64,000 nt of DNA from Microbacterium fluvii (GCF_025515205.1 NZ_JAOPFX010000004.1:1-64000), one strand, 5' to 3'; counted from the stretch's first letter, positions 1 to 8,377 are shown. The notes: generated from the sequence alone by a model not told the origin. A program made the numbers and translations.

Positions 1-87
1 CGCCGCAGCATCCGCAGTACTCAACCCCGCCGCGATCCCCCGCCAAAACCCCCGCTTCACCGACCTCAACACCAACAGCATCGACAC
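1..87 (-). CDS. IS30-like transposase, N-terminal fragment (cut by window edge)
   Basis: An open frame enters from the left edge and, read on the minus strand, begins at a GTG (87) or ATG (81) just after an in-frame stop. The 29 visible residues contain SVKRGFWRGIAAGLSTADAA, which resembles the start of the helix-turn-helix region of actinobacterial IS30-type transposases. The sequence just upstream (about 95-125, GTGTTGCACTGACCCCTTGA) could be the insertion-sequence end, but no matching end is in the window. The family call rests on about 20 residues, so it is tentative; whether the element is intact cannot be seen. Confidence 0.45.
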   Translation of the reverse strand, partial: MSMLLVLRSVKRGFWRGIAAGLSTADAAA

Positions 88-194
88 CCCTCACATCAGG
101 GTGTTGCACTGACCCCTTGAGACCGCCGCGGGAATCCGCCTGTGTCAGCCGAATCACCTGATCTGGCCACAGCGTCGGCGTGAGTCAGCCAGAC

Positions 195-863
195 TCACCC
201 GTAGGTGTCGGGCCAGCTCGCGATGTCGATGCCGTGGTTCTCGGGCGAGGCCAGCGACCACCAGGCGGGCGCGTTCTCGTCGTCGACGAGGCGTCCGCCG
301 GCGGCGAGCGCCGCATCGACGCGTGCCTGCGCCTGGTCTGCCGGCACATAGATGTCGAGGTGGGTGCGCCCCCGACCCGGCGCATCGCCCGTGATCGGGT
401 TGAAGGCCAATTGCGGCCCTCGGCGCAGCGGGTCGACACCATCCCCCTCGCCGAGCGGGTCGTAGCCCAGCGCCGCGAGGAAGAACGGTCGCACGTCGGC
501 CTTCGAATGCTGAGCCACGTACACCTGCACCGCCTGCACGCGCGACGGATCCGGGCTCAACCCGAGCTCGGCGGCGGCACTCGACACCGCAGCCGCGAAC
601 GCGGTGGCTCCCTCGGCGATCGCCTCCTCCTCGATCGGGATGCGCACGATGACGGCCTCCGGCCGCACATCGATATCGGGCAGGATGCCGGTCTTCGCGG
701 CCGCATCGACGATGGGCGCGACGAGGCTCGCCGCCAGGCCGAGCGAGTCGGCGGTGAACACCGCCTGCGGCCCGGTGCTCGTGATCCGCCAGTCGGCGAC
801 CCCGTCGGCGCGATGGAACTGCGCAGGAGAGATCGTTCCCGATGCGTTGGCCCGATCGTGCAT
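195..863 (-). CDS. Pterin-4a-carbinolamine dehydratase-like / VOC (glyoxalase-like) fusion protein
   Basis: 222 residues. About residues 10-105 resemble 4a-hydroxytetrahydrobiopterin dehydratase (alternating strands such as DIDVRPEAVIVRIP), and about 108-222 look like a glyoxalase/VOC domain ending in HLDIYVPADQ and a WW-containing tail. The two-histidine HHP motif of true dehydratases is replaced here by ILP before DIDV, so dehydratase activity is doubtful and the N-terminal domain may be structural. The start is the ATG at 863; the frame is open further upstream but that part overlaps a region with no family similarity. It stands alone on its strand, downstream of the XRE gene. Function unknown beyond the domain calls. 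Confidence 0.75.
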   Translation of the reverse strand: MHDRANASGTISPAQFHRADGVADWRITSTGPQAVFTADSLGLAASLVAPIVDAAAKTGILPDIDVRPEAVIVRIPIEEEAIAEGATAFAAAVSSAAAELGLSPDPSRVQAVQVYVAQHSKADVRPFFLAALGYDPLGEGDGVDPLRRGPQLAFNPITGDAPGRGRTHLDIYVPADQAQARVDAALAAGGRLVDDENAPAWWSLASPENHGIDIASWPDTYG

Positions 864-957
864 GTCGCGTCCCTTCGCCGTCGGAGTCGCGCCCGGCAGC
901 GCCGAGCGCACGCGCGGCCCACGGTACCCGAGGGAGGGCACCGGCGACAGGCGCAGA

Positions 958-1212
958 TCAGTCCGCAGCGTTCTCGCCGACGGCGATCCGATCCGGCTCG
1001 GACTGCTGCGCGGGCTCCCAGCGCAGCAGGTCGCCGGGCTGGCACTCGAGCGCTTCGCACAGGGCATCGAGCGTCGAGAAGCGCACGGCCTTCGCCCGCC
1101 CGTTCTTGAGCACCGCGAGGTTGGCGGGGGTGATGCCCACGCGCTCCGCCAAGACGCCGACGGGCATCTTCCTCCGCGCCAGCATCACGTCGATGTCGAT
1201 GACGATGGGCAT
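958..1212 (-). CDS. XRE-family helix-turn-helix regulator (YozG type)
   Basis: 84 residues, almost entirely one Cro/C1-type DNA-binding domain: the segment LAERVGITPANLAVLKNGRA (about 21-40) is the helix-turn-helix, followed by the FSTLDALCEALECQPGDLL strand-helix end typical of this small family. The start codon overlaps the stop of the upstream DUF2975 gene by one base (TGATG), so the two are translationally coupled. Pairs of a DUF2975 membrane protein and a tiny XRE regulator are common in Gram-positives; the regulator is usually thought to control its own operon. A palindromic site in the promoter at 1725-1754 fits that. Confidence 0.85.
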   Translation of the reverse strand: MPIVIDIDVMLARRKMPVGVLAERVGITPANLAVLKNGRAKAVRFSTLDALCEALECQPGDLLRWEPAQQSEPDRIAVGENAAD

Positions 1213-1697
1213 CAGACCACCTCGTCGAGTTCGGCCTGCAGCGCCTTCGCCTCGGCATCGCGGTCGACGGCCTGGCGCAGCAGCATCCGCATCACGCGCA
1301 CCAGGAGCGCCATCCCACCCAGCACGAGTGCCGCGCCGCAGACGAGCCCGACGGCGCCCGGTGCCACCTCGCCCGGCGCGAGGAGCACCGCGAAGGCGAA
1401 GACGATCACGGCCGCCGCGACGATCGCCCAGGTGATCACGTCGACGTAGCGGAACGACGACTCCGAGAACACCGACCCTCGACGCACCCGCGTCAGCAGC
1501 TGCCATACGCAGACCGCGAACACCTGCAGGCTGGCCACCCCGAGCACGATGAGAGTGACGAACGCGATGCGCGGTGCCGGCGGAGCGCCGTCGAGATCGG
1601 CCCAGATCGTCGGGACGATCAGCGTCTGCACCACCAGCGAACCCGCGAGTGCCAGCGCGATCACGATCCGCAGCGCCAAGATGGTTGCCCTGCCCAT
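1212..1697 (-). CDS. DUF2975 domain membrane protein
   Basis: 161 residues with four predicted membrane helices (about 7-29, 43-65, 88-108 and 115-137) and a charged cytoplasmic tail (RDAEAKALQAELDEVV). The arrangement and the preceding RGSVFSESSFRYV motif between helices two and three match DUF2975. First gene of a two-gene operon with the XRE regulator, overlapping it by one base. The ATG at 1697 has a GGGAG ribosome-binding site a few bases upstream. Molecular function of the family is not known. Confidence 0.82.
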   Translation of the reverse strand: MGRATILALRIVIALALAGSLVVQTLIVPTIWADLDGAPPAPRIAFVTLIVLGVASLQVFAVCVWQLLTRVRRGSVFSESSFRYVDVITWAIVAAAVIVFAFAVLLAPGEVAPGAVGLVCGAALVLGGMALLVRVMRMLLRQAVDRDAEAKALQAELDEVV

Positions 1698-1724
1698 GGT
1701 GCACTCCCTTGCCTCGTCATCGAC

Positions 1725-1754
1725 TTACGACGTAATTCTATCGTTAATCGATAG
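1725..1754 (-). promoter_or_regulatory. Promoter/operator of the DUF2975-XRE operon: two adjacent palindromes
   Basis: Two palindromes lie side by side 28-57 bases upstream of the DUF2975 start: TTACGACGTAA (1725-1735) and CTATCG-TTAAT-CGATAG (1738-1754). On the minus strand TAGAAT (about 1736-1741) makes a plausible -10 box, which would put the second palindrome over the -35/-10 spacer. The most economical reading is an operator for the XRE protein encoded in the operon. The second palindrome also covers the end of the upstream TerC gene. Confidence 0.45.
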
Positions 1755-2760
1755 ATTTGGGCACCCCGGCGGCAGCATCCGCCGGCCGCACCTCTGCGGG
1801 GCCGTTCCGGGTCTTGATGAGGCTCGCGACGGTCGCCACGGCGACCGTGACGCCGATGAACGCCAGCGAGAACCAGATCGGGATCTCGGGCGCCCACAGC
1901 ATCGGCTCACCGCCGTTGATGAACGGCAGCTCGTTGACGTGCATCGCGTGCAGCACGAGCTTGACGCCGATGAACGCGAGGATGACCGCCAAGCCCTGCG
2001 CGAGGTAGACGAGGCGCTCGAGCAGGCCGCCGATGAGGAAGTAGAGCTGACGCAGTCCCATGAGGGCGAAGGCGTTCGCCGTGAAGACGATGTAGGCCTC
2101 TTCGGTCAGGCCGTAGATGGCGGGGATCGAGTCGACGGCGAAGATGAGGTCGACGAAGCCGATGGCCACGATCACCAGCAGCATCGGGGTGACGAAGCGG
2201 CGCCCATCGATGCGCACCGTGAGCCGGTCGCCGTTGTACTCGTCGCTCACGGGCAGGTGGCGCCGAACGAAGCGCATGAACCTGCCGTCGGCGGGGTTCG
2301 ACTCGCCGTGCGCGAACGCCTGGCGGTAGGCGAGGAACAGCAGCAGCGCGCCGAACAGGTAGAAGATCCACGAGAAGTTCGAGATCAGCGTCGCACCGAC
2401 CGCGATGAACACGCCGCGTAGCGCGAGCGCGATCACGATTCCGATCATCAGCACCTTCTGCTGATAGATCTTGGGCACCGCGAAGCTCGTCATCACGATG
2501 AGGAAGACGAAGAGGTTGTCGATCGACAGCGCCTTCTCGGTGAGGTAGCCGGCGAAGTACTCGCCGCCGTAGGTCCACCCCGACACCATGCCGATGCCCA
2601 CGCCGAACAGCAGCGCGAGGCCGATGTAGAACGCCGACCAGCGGGCGGACTCGCCGATGGTCGGCGCGTGCGGCTTACGCACGTGCACGAAGAACTCGAA
2701 CACGAAGAACGCGATCGTGATGGCGATCGTGATGATCCACACGAGGGGTGTGATGTTCAA
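1744..2760 (-). CDS. TerC-family integral membrane protein, probable manganese exporter
   Basis: 338 residues from a TTG start at 2760, preceded by GGGAG six bases upstream; the frame stays open to 2853 but that part is the riboswitch leader, not protein. Many membrane helices; the signature acidic segments of TerC/Alx are present: KALSIDNLFVFLIVM near residue 95 and DLIFAVDSIPAIYG near 215. TerC relatives (MeeF, Alx) export Mn2+, some during metallation of exported proteins. The probable yybP-ykoY riboswitch directly upstream supports a manganese role here. Monocistronic as far as can be seen. Confidence 0.9.
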   Translation of the reverse strand: MNITPLVWIITIAITIAFFVFEFFVHVRKPHAPTIGESARWSAFYIGLALLFGVGIGMVSGWTYGGEYFAGYLTEKALSIDNLFVFLIVMTSFAVPKIYQQKVLMIGIVIALALRGVFIAVGATLISNFSWIFYLFGALLLFLAYRQAFAHGESNPADGRFMRFVRRHLPVSDEYNGDRLTVRIDGRRFVTPMLLVIVAIGFVDLIFAVDSIPAIYGLTEEAYIVFTANAFALMGLRQLYFLIGGLLERLVYLAQGLAVILAFIGVKLVLHAMHVNELPFINGGEPMLWAPEIPIWFSLAFIGVTVAVATVASLIKTRNGPAEVRPADAAAGVPKSID

Positions 2761-2789
2761 GGGAGGCTCCCGGAGCTCGGCGTCGACGA

Positions 2790-2900
2790 TGTCAGCGCCA
2801 AGGTCTCTTCCATCCCCGATTGGGAACCGGCCGCCCGGTGCGCAACGCTGCACACGTAATGACGAACTGACCGTGTCGGAATACTCCCCCTGGACTCGGC
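2790..2900 (-). promoter_or_regulatory. yybP-ykoY-type (Mn2+) riboswitch in the terC leader
   Basis: Read on the minus strand, the leader has the two conserved pieces of the yybP-ykoY aptamer at the right distance: CCAGGGGGAGTAT (2893-2881) and AGAGACCTTGG (about 2808-2798). CCAGGG and CCTTGG can pair as the P1 stem with one G-U, leaving GGAGUA and AGA as the two metal-binding loops. In between lie GC-rich arms. This class binds Mn2+ and typically controls terC/mntP genes, the gene found here. Downstream, the ribosome-binding GGGAG is followed by CTCCC immediately before the TTG start, so it could be sequestered, suggesting translational control. Not confirmed by a covariance search. Confidence 0.7.
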
Positions 2901-2954
2901 GACTCTAGCGGCAGAAGGTCACGGGTTCCTGTGAATCGGATGCTGCGGCGTGGG

Positions 2955-4322
2955 TCAGACCCCGACTGCCATGTCGGTGAAACGGGAGAAGTGGCCCTGG
3001 AAGGCGACAGTGATGGTGTCGGTGGGGCCGTTGCGGTGCTTGGCGACGATGAGGTCGGCCTCGCCCGCCCGAGGGCTGTCTTTCTCGTAGGCCGCCTCGC
3101 GGTGCAGCAGCACCACCATGTCGGCGTCCTGCTCGATCGAGCCTGACTCACGAAGATCCGAGAGGGCCGGCTTCTTGTCGGCACGCTGCTCGGGGCCACG
3201 GTTCAGCTGCGACAGCGCGATCACCGGCACCTGCAGTTCCTTCGCGAGGAGCTTGAGGGCACGCGAGAACTCCGAGACCTCCTGCTGGCGCGACTCGACG
3301 CGCTTGCCCGAGGTCATCAGCTGCAGGTAGTCGATGACCACCATCTTCAGCCCGAAGCGCTGCTTGAGGCGGCGGCACTTCGCGCGGATCTCGACGAGCG
3401 TCATGTTCGGGCTGTCGTCGATGAACAGCGGTGCGTCGTTGATGCGGCCGCGGGTCGCGGCGATCGTCGTCCAGTCCCGAGAGTCGAGCGTTCCCTTGCG
3501 CATGTTCTGCAGCGGCACGGCGCCCTCGGCGCTCATCAGGCGCATCGCGATCTCGCTCCGCCCCATCTCGAGCGAGAAGAAGATCGTCGGCATGTTCGCC
3601 CCGATCGCCGCCGCGCGGGCGAAGTCGAGCGCGAGCGTCGACTTACCCATGGCGGGCCGGGCCGCGATGATGATCATCTGACCCGGGTGCAGGCCGTTGG
3701 TGAGCTGGTCGAGTCCCGCGAAGCCCGTGGGGATGCCGGTCATCGAGCCGTCACGACCTCGGGCGGCCTCGATCTCGTCGACCGCGGCGCCGATCGCGAT
3801 CTCGAGCGGCACGTAGTCCTCAGCCTGCTCGGTGCCGGTGACCGAATAGATCTCGGCCTGCGCGTTGTTGACGAGGTCGAGCGCCTCGCCCTGGCCCGAG
3901 TAGCCCATCTGCACGATGCGCGTGCCGGCCTCGACGAGCCGGCGCAGCAGCGCCCGCTCGTTGACGATCGACGCGTAGTAGCCGGCATTGGCCGCCGTCG
4001 GAACGATCGAGGTGAGCGTGTGCAGATAGTCGGCCCCGCCGGCGCGCTGAAGCTCACCCGTCTTGATGAGCTCGTCGGTGACGGCGACCACGTCGGTGGG
4101 CTCGCCGTGCGAATAGAGGGTGAGGATCGCCTCGAAGATCAGCTCGTGCTTGGGCACATAGAAGTCGGTGCCCCGCAGCGTCTCGATGACGTCGGCCACG
4201 GCGTCTTTCGACAGCAGCATGCCGCCCAGCGCGCTCTGCTCGGCGAGAAGATCGTGCGGCGGCGTGCGCTCGTGCTCGCGGGGGCCGCCGAGGCGCTCCT
4301 CGGAGATGTCAGCGATCGACAT
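2955..4322 (-). CDS. dnaB: Replicative DNA helicase DnaB
   Basis: 455 residues, normal length, no intein. The N-terminal helical domain (about 20-125, beginning PHDLLAEQSALGGML) is joined by a linker to the RecA-like motor: Walker A ARPAMGKST at 221-229, the FFSLEM motif, a Walker B region ending VVIDYLQLM, and SQLNRGPEQR with the arginine finger region before LRESGSIEQDAD. It forms the hexameric ring that unwinds DNA ahead of the replisome. It lies downstream of the ribosomal-protein/ssb operon in the same direction, separated by a DnaA-box-rich spacer that may carry its promoter. Confidence 0.97.
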   Translation of the reverse strand: MSIADISEERLGGPREHERTPPHDLLAEQSALGGMLLSKDAVADVIETLRGTDFYVPKHELIFEAILTLYSHGEPTDVVAVTDELIKTGELQRAGGADYLHTLTSIVPTAANAGYYASIVNERALLRRLVEAGTRIVQMGYSGQGEALDLVNNAQAEIYSVTGTEQAEDYVPLEIAIGAAVDEIEAARGRDGSMTGIPTGFAGLDQLTNGLHPGQMIIIAARPAMGKSTLALDFARAAAIGANMPTIFFSLEMGRSEIAMRLMSAEGAVPLQNMRKGTLDSRDWTTIAATRGRINDAPLFIDDSPNMTLVEIRAKCRRLKQRFGLKMVVIDYLQLMTSGKRVESRQQEVSEFSRALKLLAKELQVPVIALSQLNRGPEQRADKKPALSDLRESGSIEQDADMVVLLHREAAYEKDSPRAGEADLIVAKHRNGPTDTITVAFQGHFSRFTDMAVGV

Positions 4323-4404
4323 GCGGCCTCACTTTCGGGTGCGGCCCAGCCGGGGGTTCCGGGCCTCACGCAACGTTAGAGATGGGTTCCGACACCTGCA
4401 AACG

Positions 4405-4610
4405 CGCCTGTGGATAAATCTGTGGAATTCCTGCGGGAAACGCCGGTCACCCTGTGCACAAGCGTTGTGGATAAGTGGTGAATCGCCCGCCGAGAAACGA
4501 ATTTTCCAACCCTTTACCAGGGCTTTTCTGTTGCACACCTTGTGGATCGACATGTGGGTTCAAGCATCCATCGAAGGTTGCCGTTACCCACAGGCACCTG
4601 TGGGTAACGC
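4405..4610. promoter_or_regulatory. DnaA-box cluster between dnaB and rplI
   Basis: The 369-base spacer between the dnaB start and the rplI stop contains two perfect boxes TGTGGATAA (4409-4417 and 4466-4474) and near matches TGTGCACAA (4453-4461), TGTGGATCG (4541-4549), TTACCCACA (4584-4592) and TGTGGGTAA (4599-4607). The consensus in actinobacteria is TTRTCCACA. This density is comparable to the origin itself, about 26-28 kb away. It sits upstream of dnaB, so regulation of dnaB by DnaA, or titration of DnaA, are both possible. Confidence 0.6.
4583..4608. repeat. 26-bp near-perfect palindrome built of two DnaA-like boxes
   Basis: GTTACCCACAGG, a two-base centre CA, then the exact inverse CCTGTGGGTAAC: 12-base arms without mismatch. 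Each arm contains a DnaA-box variant with C instead of T at position four of TTATCCACA. It lies between the DnaA-box cluster and the rplI terminator. Confidence 0.8.
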
Positions 4611-4626
4611 CTACCACGAAACGACG

Positions 4627-4672
4627 GATGCCGCAGACCCGAGCTCTCGTGAAAGAGCGGGTCTGCGGCATC
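4627..4672 (-). terminator. Terminator after the rpsF-ssb-rpsR-rplI operon
   Basis: Arms GATGCCGCAGACCCG (4627-4641) and its exact inverse (4658-4672) enclose a further short GCTCT/AGAGC stem. It starts 20 bases beyond the rplI stop. The minus-strand 3' flank is only weakly T-rich (CGTCGTTTCG), as is usual in high-GC actinobacteria. Confidence 0.8.
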
Positions 4673-4691
4673 CTCAAGCCGCTGTAAGCGA

Positions 4692-5144
4692 TTACTTGGC
4701 GGCGACCACCTGGAGCGTGATCACGGCGGTCAGGTCGTCACGCAGGCGAACGGTCGCCTCGTGCTGGCCCACCGACTTGATCGTCGAGGTGATGTGGATC
4801 TTGCGCTTGTCGAGGTCTCCGAGACCGGCGGCCTTGACGGCGTCGGCGACATCAGAGGTCTTGACCGAGCCGAACAGACGGCCTTCGGCGCCGGCCTTGA
4901 CCGACAGCTTGACGGTCGCGGCCTCGAGCGCGTTCTTGAGCGCCACGGCCTCTTCGTGGTCGTGGATCGCGCGGGCGTCGCGGGCGGCGCGGATCGACGC
5001 CACCTGCTTCTCGCCACCGCGGGTCCAGGCCACAGCGAAGCCCTGGGGGATGAGGTAGTTGCGGGCGTACCCGTTCTTGACCTCGATGACGTCACCGGCG
5101 CTTCCGAGCCCGGCGACCTCGTTCGTGAGAATCAGCTTTGCCAT
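4692..5144 (-). CDS. rplI: Large-subunit ribosomal protein bL9
   Basis: 150 residues. The N-terminal RNA-binding domain shows the family signature [20 protein letters not shown] (15-34), then a long helix (about 45-80) and the C-terminal domain with [16 protein letters not shown]. bL9 binds 23S rRNA near the L1 stalk and helps keep reading frame. Last gene of the four-gene operon rpsF-ssb-rpsR-rplI, ten bases after rpsR, and followed by a strong hairpin. Confidence 0.97.
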   Translation of the reverse strand: MAKLILTNEVAGLGSAGDVIEVKNGYARNYLIPQGFAVAWTRGGEKQVASIRAARDARAIHDHEEAVALKNALEAATVKLSVKAGAEGRLFGSVKTSDVADAVKAAGLGDLDKRKIHITSTIKSVGQHEATVRLRDDLTAVITLQVVAAK

Positions 5145-5154
5145 CGGGTGCTCC

Positions 5155-5409
5155 TTAGCGGCCAGCGCCGGCGTAGGGCAGGAGCGCCATCTCGCGCGCG
5201 TTCTTGATCGCGCGAGCGATCAGACGCTGCTCCTGCACCGAGACACCGGTGATACGACGGGCACGGATCTTGCCGCGCTCCGAGATGAACTTGCGAAGCG
5301 TGGCGACGTCCTTGTAGTCAATGACGCCGACGCGGATCGCCTTCGCGGGAGCGGCGTTCTTGGCGCCCTTCCGCGGCTTGCGGCGGTCGCCGCTCGACTT
5401 TCCAGCCAT
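5155..5409 (-). CDS. rpsR: Small-subunit ribosomal protein bS18
   Basis: 84 residues with the typical core [20 protein letters not shown] followed by [33 protein letters not shown]. It lacks the four-cysteine zinc motif found in the alternative zinc-binding paralogue, so it is the zinc-free form. It binds 16S rRNA together with bS6 on the platform of the small subunit, and bS6 is encoded in the same operon. A TAAGGA-type ribosome-binding site precedes the ATG at 5409. Confidence 0.97.
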   Translation of the reverse strand: MAGKSSGDRRKPRKGAKNAAPAKAIRVGVIDYKDVATLRKFISERGKIRARRITGVSVQEQRLIARAIKNAREMALLPYAGAGR

Positions 5410-5456
5410 GGTTTTTCCTTAGTTGTGAATGGATGCCGAGGCATCCGAGTCTGAGA

Positions 5457-5960
5457 TCAGAACGGCGTGTCGTCGCCGTAGCTCGTGCCGGGAGCGCTCC
5501 ACGCATCGGCGCCGCCGCCCGCGTTCGACGACCCGGGGGTCGCCCACGGCTCGTCGGACACCTGGGCGCGCGGCTGTCCGCCGCCGCCCGAGCCGCCGGC
5601 CGCGCGCGTGACCTGAGCGGTCGCGTAGCGCAGCGAGGGGCCGATCTCGTCGACCTCCAGCTCGATCGCGGTGCGGTTGTTGCCCTCGCGGTCCTGGTAG
5701 CTGCGCTGCTTCAGACGCCCGGTCGCGATGACGCGGGAGCCCTTCGTCAGCGAGCCGGCCACGTGCTCGGCGAACTCGCGCCACACGCTCGCGCGGAGGA
5801 ACAGCGCTTCGCCGTCCTTCCACTCGTTCGCCTGACGATCGAAGTTGCGAGGCGTCGACGCGATCGTGAAGTTCGCGACGGGGAGCCCGTTCTGCGTGTA
5901 CCGCAGTTCGGGATCGGCCGTGAGGTTGCCCACCACGGTGATGATCGTCTCGCCGGCCAT
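5457..5960 (-). CDS. ssb: Single-stranded DNA-binding protein
   Basis: 167 residues. The OB fold occupies about residues 1-110 ([22 protein letters not shown] at the start), followed by a Gly/Pro/Ala/Ser-rich flexible tail and the acidic tip DDTPF that recruits partner proteins (DDIPF in most bacteria). Binds single-stranded DNA at forks and in repair. The true start is the ATG at 5960, five bases after the rpsF stop; the longer frame is an overlap with rpsF. Between rpsF and rpsR as in most bacteria. Confidence 0.96.
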   Translation of the reverse strand: MAGETIITVVGNLTADPELRYTQNGLPVANFTIASTPRNFDRQANEWKDGEALFLRASVWREFAEHVAGSLTKGSRVIATGRLKQRSYQDREGNNRTAIELEVDEIGPSLRYATAQVTRAAGGSGGGGQPRAQVSDEPWATPGSSNAGGGADAWSAPGTSYGDDTPF

Positions 5961-5965
5961 GACGC

Positions 5966-6340
5966 TTACGCCTTCGCAGCCTTCGGAGCGGCAGCCTTGC
6001 GGGCGGCCTTCTCCTCGGAGCGCTTGGCCTCGGCGGCCACCAGGGCGATGGCCTCTTCGGCGCGCAGGACCTTGGTGCGCATGACGAGCTCGCTCAGCTT
6101 GAGCTGGCGGTCCAGCTCCTGCGTCGCAGCGCTGGTCGCGGTGAAGTTGACGACGGCGTAGATGCCCTCGTTCTTCTTCTGGATCTCGTAGGCGAGACGG
6201 CGCTTTCCCCACACGTCGACGTTGTCGATCGAGCCACCATCAGCGGTGATGACCTTCAGGAACTTGTCGAGGTTCGGGGCGACCTGGCGCTCGTCGATCT
6301 CAGGGTTCAGGATGACCATGAGTTCGTACTGGTGCGTCAC
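5966..6340 (-). CDS. rpsF: Small-subunit ribosomal protein bS6
   Basis: 124 residues, starting [19 protein letters not shown] and containing [26 protein letters not shown], the classic bS6 ferredoxin-like fold. The C-terminus is an Ala/Lys-rich extension (about residues 105-124). First gene of the operon; a very strong ribosome-binding site GGAGGTGGG lies just before the ATG. bS6 binds bS18 and the central domain of 16S rRNA. Confidence 0.97.
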   Translation of the reverse strand: MTHQYELMVILNPEIDERQVAPNLDKFLKVITADGGSIDNVDVWGKRRLAYEIQKKNEGIYAVVNFTATSAATQELDRQLKLSELVMRTKVLRAEEAIALVAAEAKRSEEKAARKAAAPKAAKA

Positions 6341-6649
6341 TAACCCACCTCCTTCGGACTAGAACGGCTGTGGGGCATTTCCCCGCAGCAGGAGGGTGTG
6401 TTGCACGTCGTCCGGGCTTACGCGCACAGGGGCGCGACCGGACAACCTGAACAGTCTACCCGATCGCCCGATCACACGCAGAATCGCGGATGCTGGGGCC
6501 CCGGCATCCGCACCCTTTCTCATCGCGCTCTCATGGCTTCGTCCTCACGGTTTCGTCCTGCGTTCACCTCGATTTCTCCCGCGACCGCTCGACTGGAGCT
6601 GCCCGCTCGGGCGTACCCCTCCACCCTCACGCTGTCTCAGGGAGAAGCA
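6341..6649. promoter_or_regulatory. Divergent promoter region between rpsF and phoA
   Basis: About 310 bases with no gene. It holds the rpsF leader on the left, an imperfect hairpin centred at 6498 (GCGGATGC at 6486-6493 against GCATCCGC at 6504-6511, with GGGG/CCCC inside) and the candidate phosphate-control repeats at 6536-6580 on the right. No clear -35/-10 pair could be assigned with confidence. Confidence 0.5.
6536..6580 (+). promoter_or_regulatory. Candidate PHO-box-like direct repeats upstream of alkaline phosphatase
   Basis: A run of similar pyrimidine-rich units reads GCTTCGTCCTCAC, GGTTTCGTCCTGC, GTTCACCTCGA and TTTCTCCC, spaced 11-13 bases. The third unit begins with GTTCACC, the core of the actinobacterial PhoP box, which is built from 11-base direct repeats. 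The gene downstream is an alkaline phosphatase, a classic Pho-regulon member. Only one unit matches the core well, so this is a suggestion. Confidence 0.35.
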
Positions 6650-8326
6650 ATGAAGACCATGAGAGCGCGCGGCCGCAAGGTCGCCCTCCTCGCCGGCGCC
6701 GCCGCGGCGGCCACGACCCTCGCGATCTCGGGCACCGCCGTCGCGCTGACCGCAGCATCCGACTGGCACCGTCTCGACGGCGACCAGACCAAGACCGTGC
6801 GCGACGCGATCGTGGGCGGCAAGGCCAAGAACGTGATCCTGCTGATCGGCGACGGCATGGGCGACTCCGAGATCACGATCGCCCGCAACTACGCCTACGG
6901 CGCCGCGGGCGAACTGCCGGGCATCGACGCCCTGCCGCTGACCGGCTCGTACACGACCTACTCGGTGTACAAAGACGGCGCGAACAAGGGCAAGCCCGAC
7001 TACGTGCCCGACTCGGCCGCCACCGGCACCGCGTGGGCGACCGGCAGCAAGACCTACGACAACGCGATCTCGGTCGACATCGAGGGCACGGCGCTGCCGA
7101 CGATCCTCGAGATCGCCAAGGCCAACGGCCTGCGCACCGGCAACGTCTCGACCGCCGAGATCCAGGACGCGACGCCCGCCGTGCAGGTCGCCCACGTCGA
7201 TGCGCGCTCGTGCTACGGGCCCGACTCCACCACGTGCGCCGGCGACGCCCTCGCCGCCGGCGGACTCGGCTCGATCTCGGAGCAGCTGCTGAACACGCGC
7301 CCCGACGTCGTGCTCGGCGGCGGACTCGCCTCGTTCCAGCAGACGGCCAAGGCCGGCGCCTGGAGCGGCGAGACGCTGCTCGACCAGGCGGACGACCGCG
7401 GGTATCAGGTCGTCACCGATGCCGCAGGCCTCGACGGAGTGACGAAGGCGAACCAGTCGCAGCCGGTGCTGGGCCTGTTCACGCAGGGCAACTTCCCGAC
7501 CCGCTACGCCGCGACCACCGCGACCGTCGGCGGGGCGAACACCCCCGTCTCGTGCACAGAGAACCCCGACCGCCTCGACGAGTCGCTCTCGCTCGCCTCG
7601 CTCACCGACAAGGCGATCTCGCTGCTGAACAAGGGCTCCAAGAGCGGCAAGGGCTTCTTCCTGCAGGTCGAGGGCGCCTCGATCGACAAGCGCGACCACG
7701 CCGCCGACGCGTGCGGCCAGATCGGCGAGACGCTCGACCTCGACGAGGCCGTGCAGGTCGCCCTGGAGTTCGCGAAGAAGGACAAGAACACCCTCGTGCT
7801 CGTCACGGCCGACCACGCCCACTCGAGCCAGATCGTCGACTCCACCCCGCCGACGTCGCTGTCGACGGCCGTCAACACCCTCGAGGGCGGCGTCATGAAG
7901 ATCTCGTACGGCACGGCGGCCGCGGGCGGCTCGCAGCAGCACACCGGCTCGCAGCTGCGCATCGCCGGCTACGGGCCGGGCGCCGCGAACGTCGTCGGAC
8001 TCACCGACCAGACCGACACGTTCGGCACGATCACCCGCACGCTGGGGTTGAAGCTCGACACCGCGTCGCTCAGCAGGGGCGCCTCGGTCTCGTCGGCCTA
8101 CGCCAAGCCCGCGAAGCCGGTCACGGTGAAGGCGACGGGCTTCAACGGCGACCGCCAGGCCGTCGTGACCTTCGGCTCCGAGTCGCAGACGGTCGACGTG
8201 ATCTCCGGATCGGTCGCGGCAACCTTCACCGCCCCCGACACCGCTAGGCAGACGACTGTCAAGGTGACGGTGACGGGCGTGCAGAGCCAGGTCTCGAAGA
8301 AGGCCACGGTGACGGTGCGCCGCTGA
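6650..8326 (+). CDS. phoA: Secreted alkaline phosphatase
   Basis: 558 residues from the ATG at 6650, with GGGAGA five bases upstream; the frame extends further left but has no ribosome-binding site there. Residues 1-36 are a Sec-type signal peptide (RARGRK, then an Ala-rich core). The PhoA core has the metal site [10 protein letters not shown] (D68), the nucleophile in [13 protein letters not shown] (S122), TADHAHSSQ and QQHTGSQL histidines. The last 75 residues form a beta-rich Ig-like extension (from about [10 protein letters not shown]). It releases phosphate from organic esters outside the cell, probably under phosphate control. A strong two-way terminator follows. Confidence 0.93.
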   Translation: MKTMRARGRKVALLAGAAAAATTLAISGTAVALTAASDWHRLDGDQTKTVRDAIVGGKAKNVILLIGDGMGDSEITIARNYAYGAAGELPGIDALPLTGSYTTYSVYKDGANKGKPDYVPDSAATGTAWATGSKTYDNAISVDIEGTALPTILEIAKANGLRTGNVSTAEIQDATPAVQVAHVDARSCYGPDSTTCAGDALAAGGLGSISEQLLNTRPDVVLGGGLASFQQTAKAGAWSGETLLDQADDRGYQVVTDAAGLDGVTKANQSQPVLGLFTQGNFPTRYAATTATVGGANTPVSCTENPDRLDESLSLASLTDKAISLLNKGSKSGKGFFLQVEGASIDKRDHAADACGQIGETLDLDEAVQVALEFAKKDKNTLVLVTADHAHSSQIVDSTPPTSLSTAVNTLEGGVMKISYGTAAAGGSQQHTGSQLRIAGYGPGAANVVGLTDQTDTFGTITRTLGLKLDTASLSRGASVSSAYAKPAKPVTVKATGFNGDRQAVVTFGSESQTVDVISGSVAATFTAPDTARQTTVKVTVTGVQSQVSKKATVTVRR

Positions 8327-8332
8327 CCCATC

Positions 8333-8377
8333 CGCCGACGGATCCATCCCTGTCTGTGGGGGATGGATCCGTCGGCG
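8333..8377. terminator. Bidirectional terminator between phoA and the DUF779 gene
   Basis: A perfect 18-base stem: left arm 8333-8350 begins CGCCGACGGATCC, right arm 8360-8377 is its exact inverse, with a nine-base loop TGTCTGTGG. It lies 7 bases after the phoA stop and 18 bases after the convergent DUF779 stop, so it can end both transcripts. No U-tract. Confidence 0.85.

Noticed and set aside
4323..4691. Small ORFs (about 60-75 codons) in the dnaB-rplI gap
   Set aside because: They overlap palindromes and DnaA boxes on both strands and have no ribosome-binding site.
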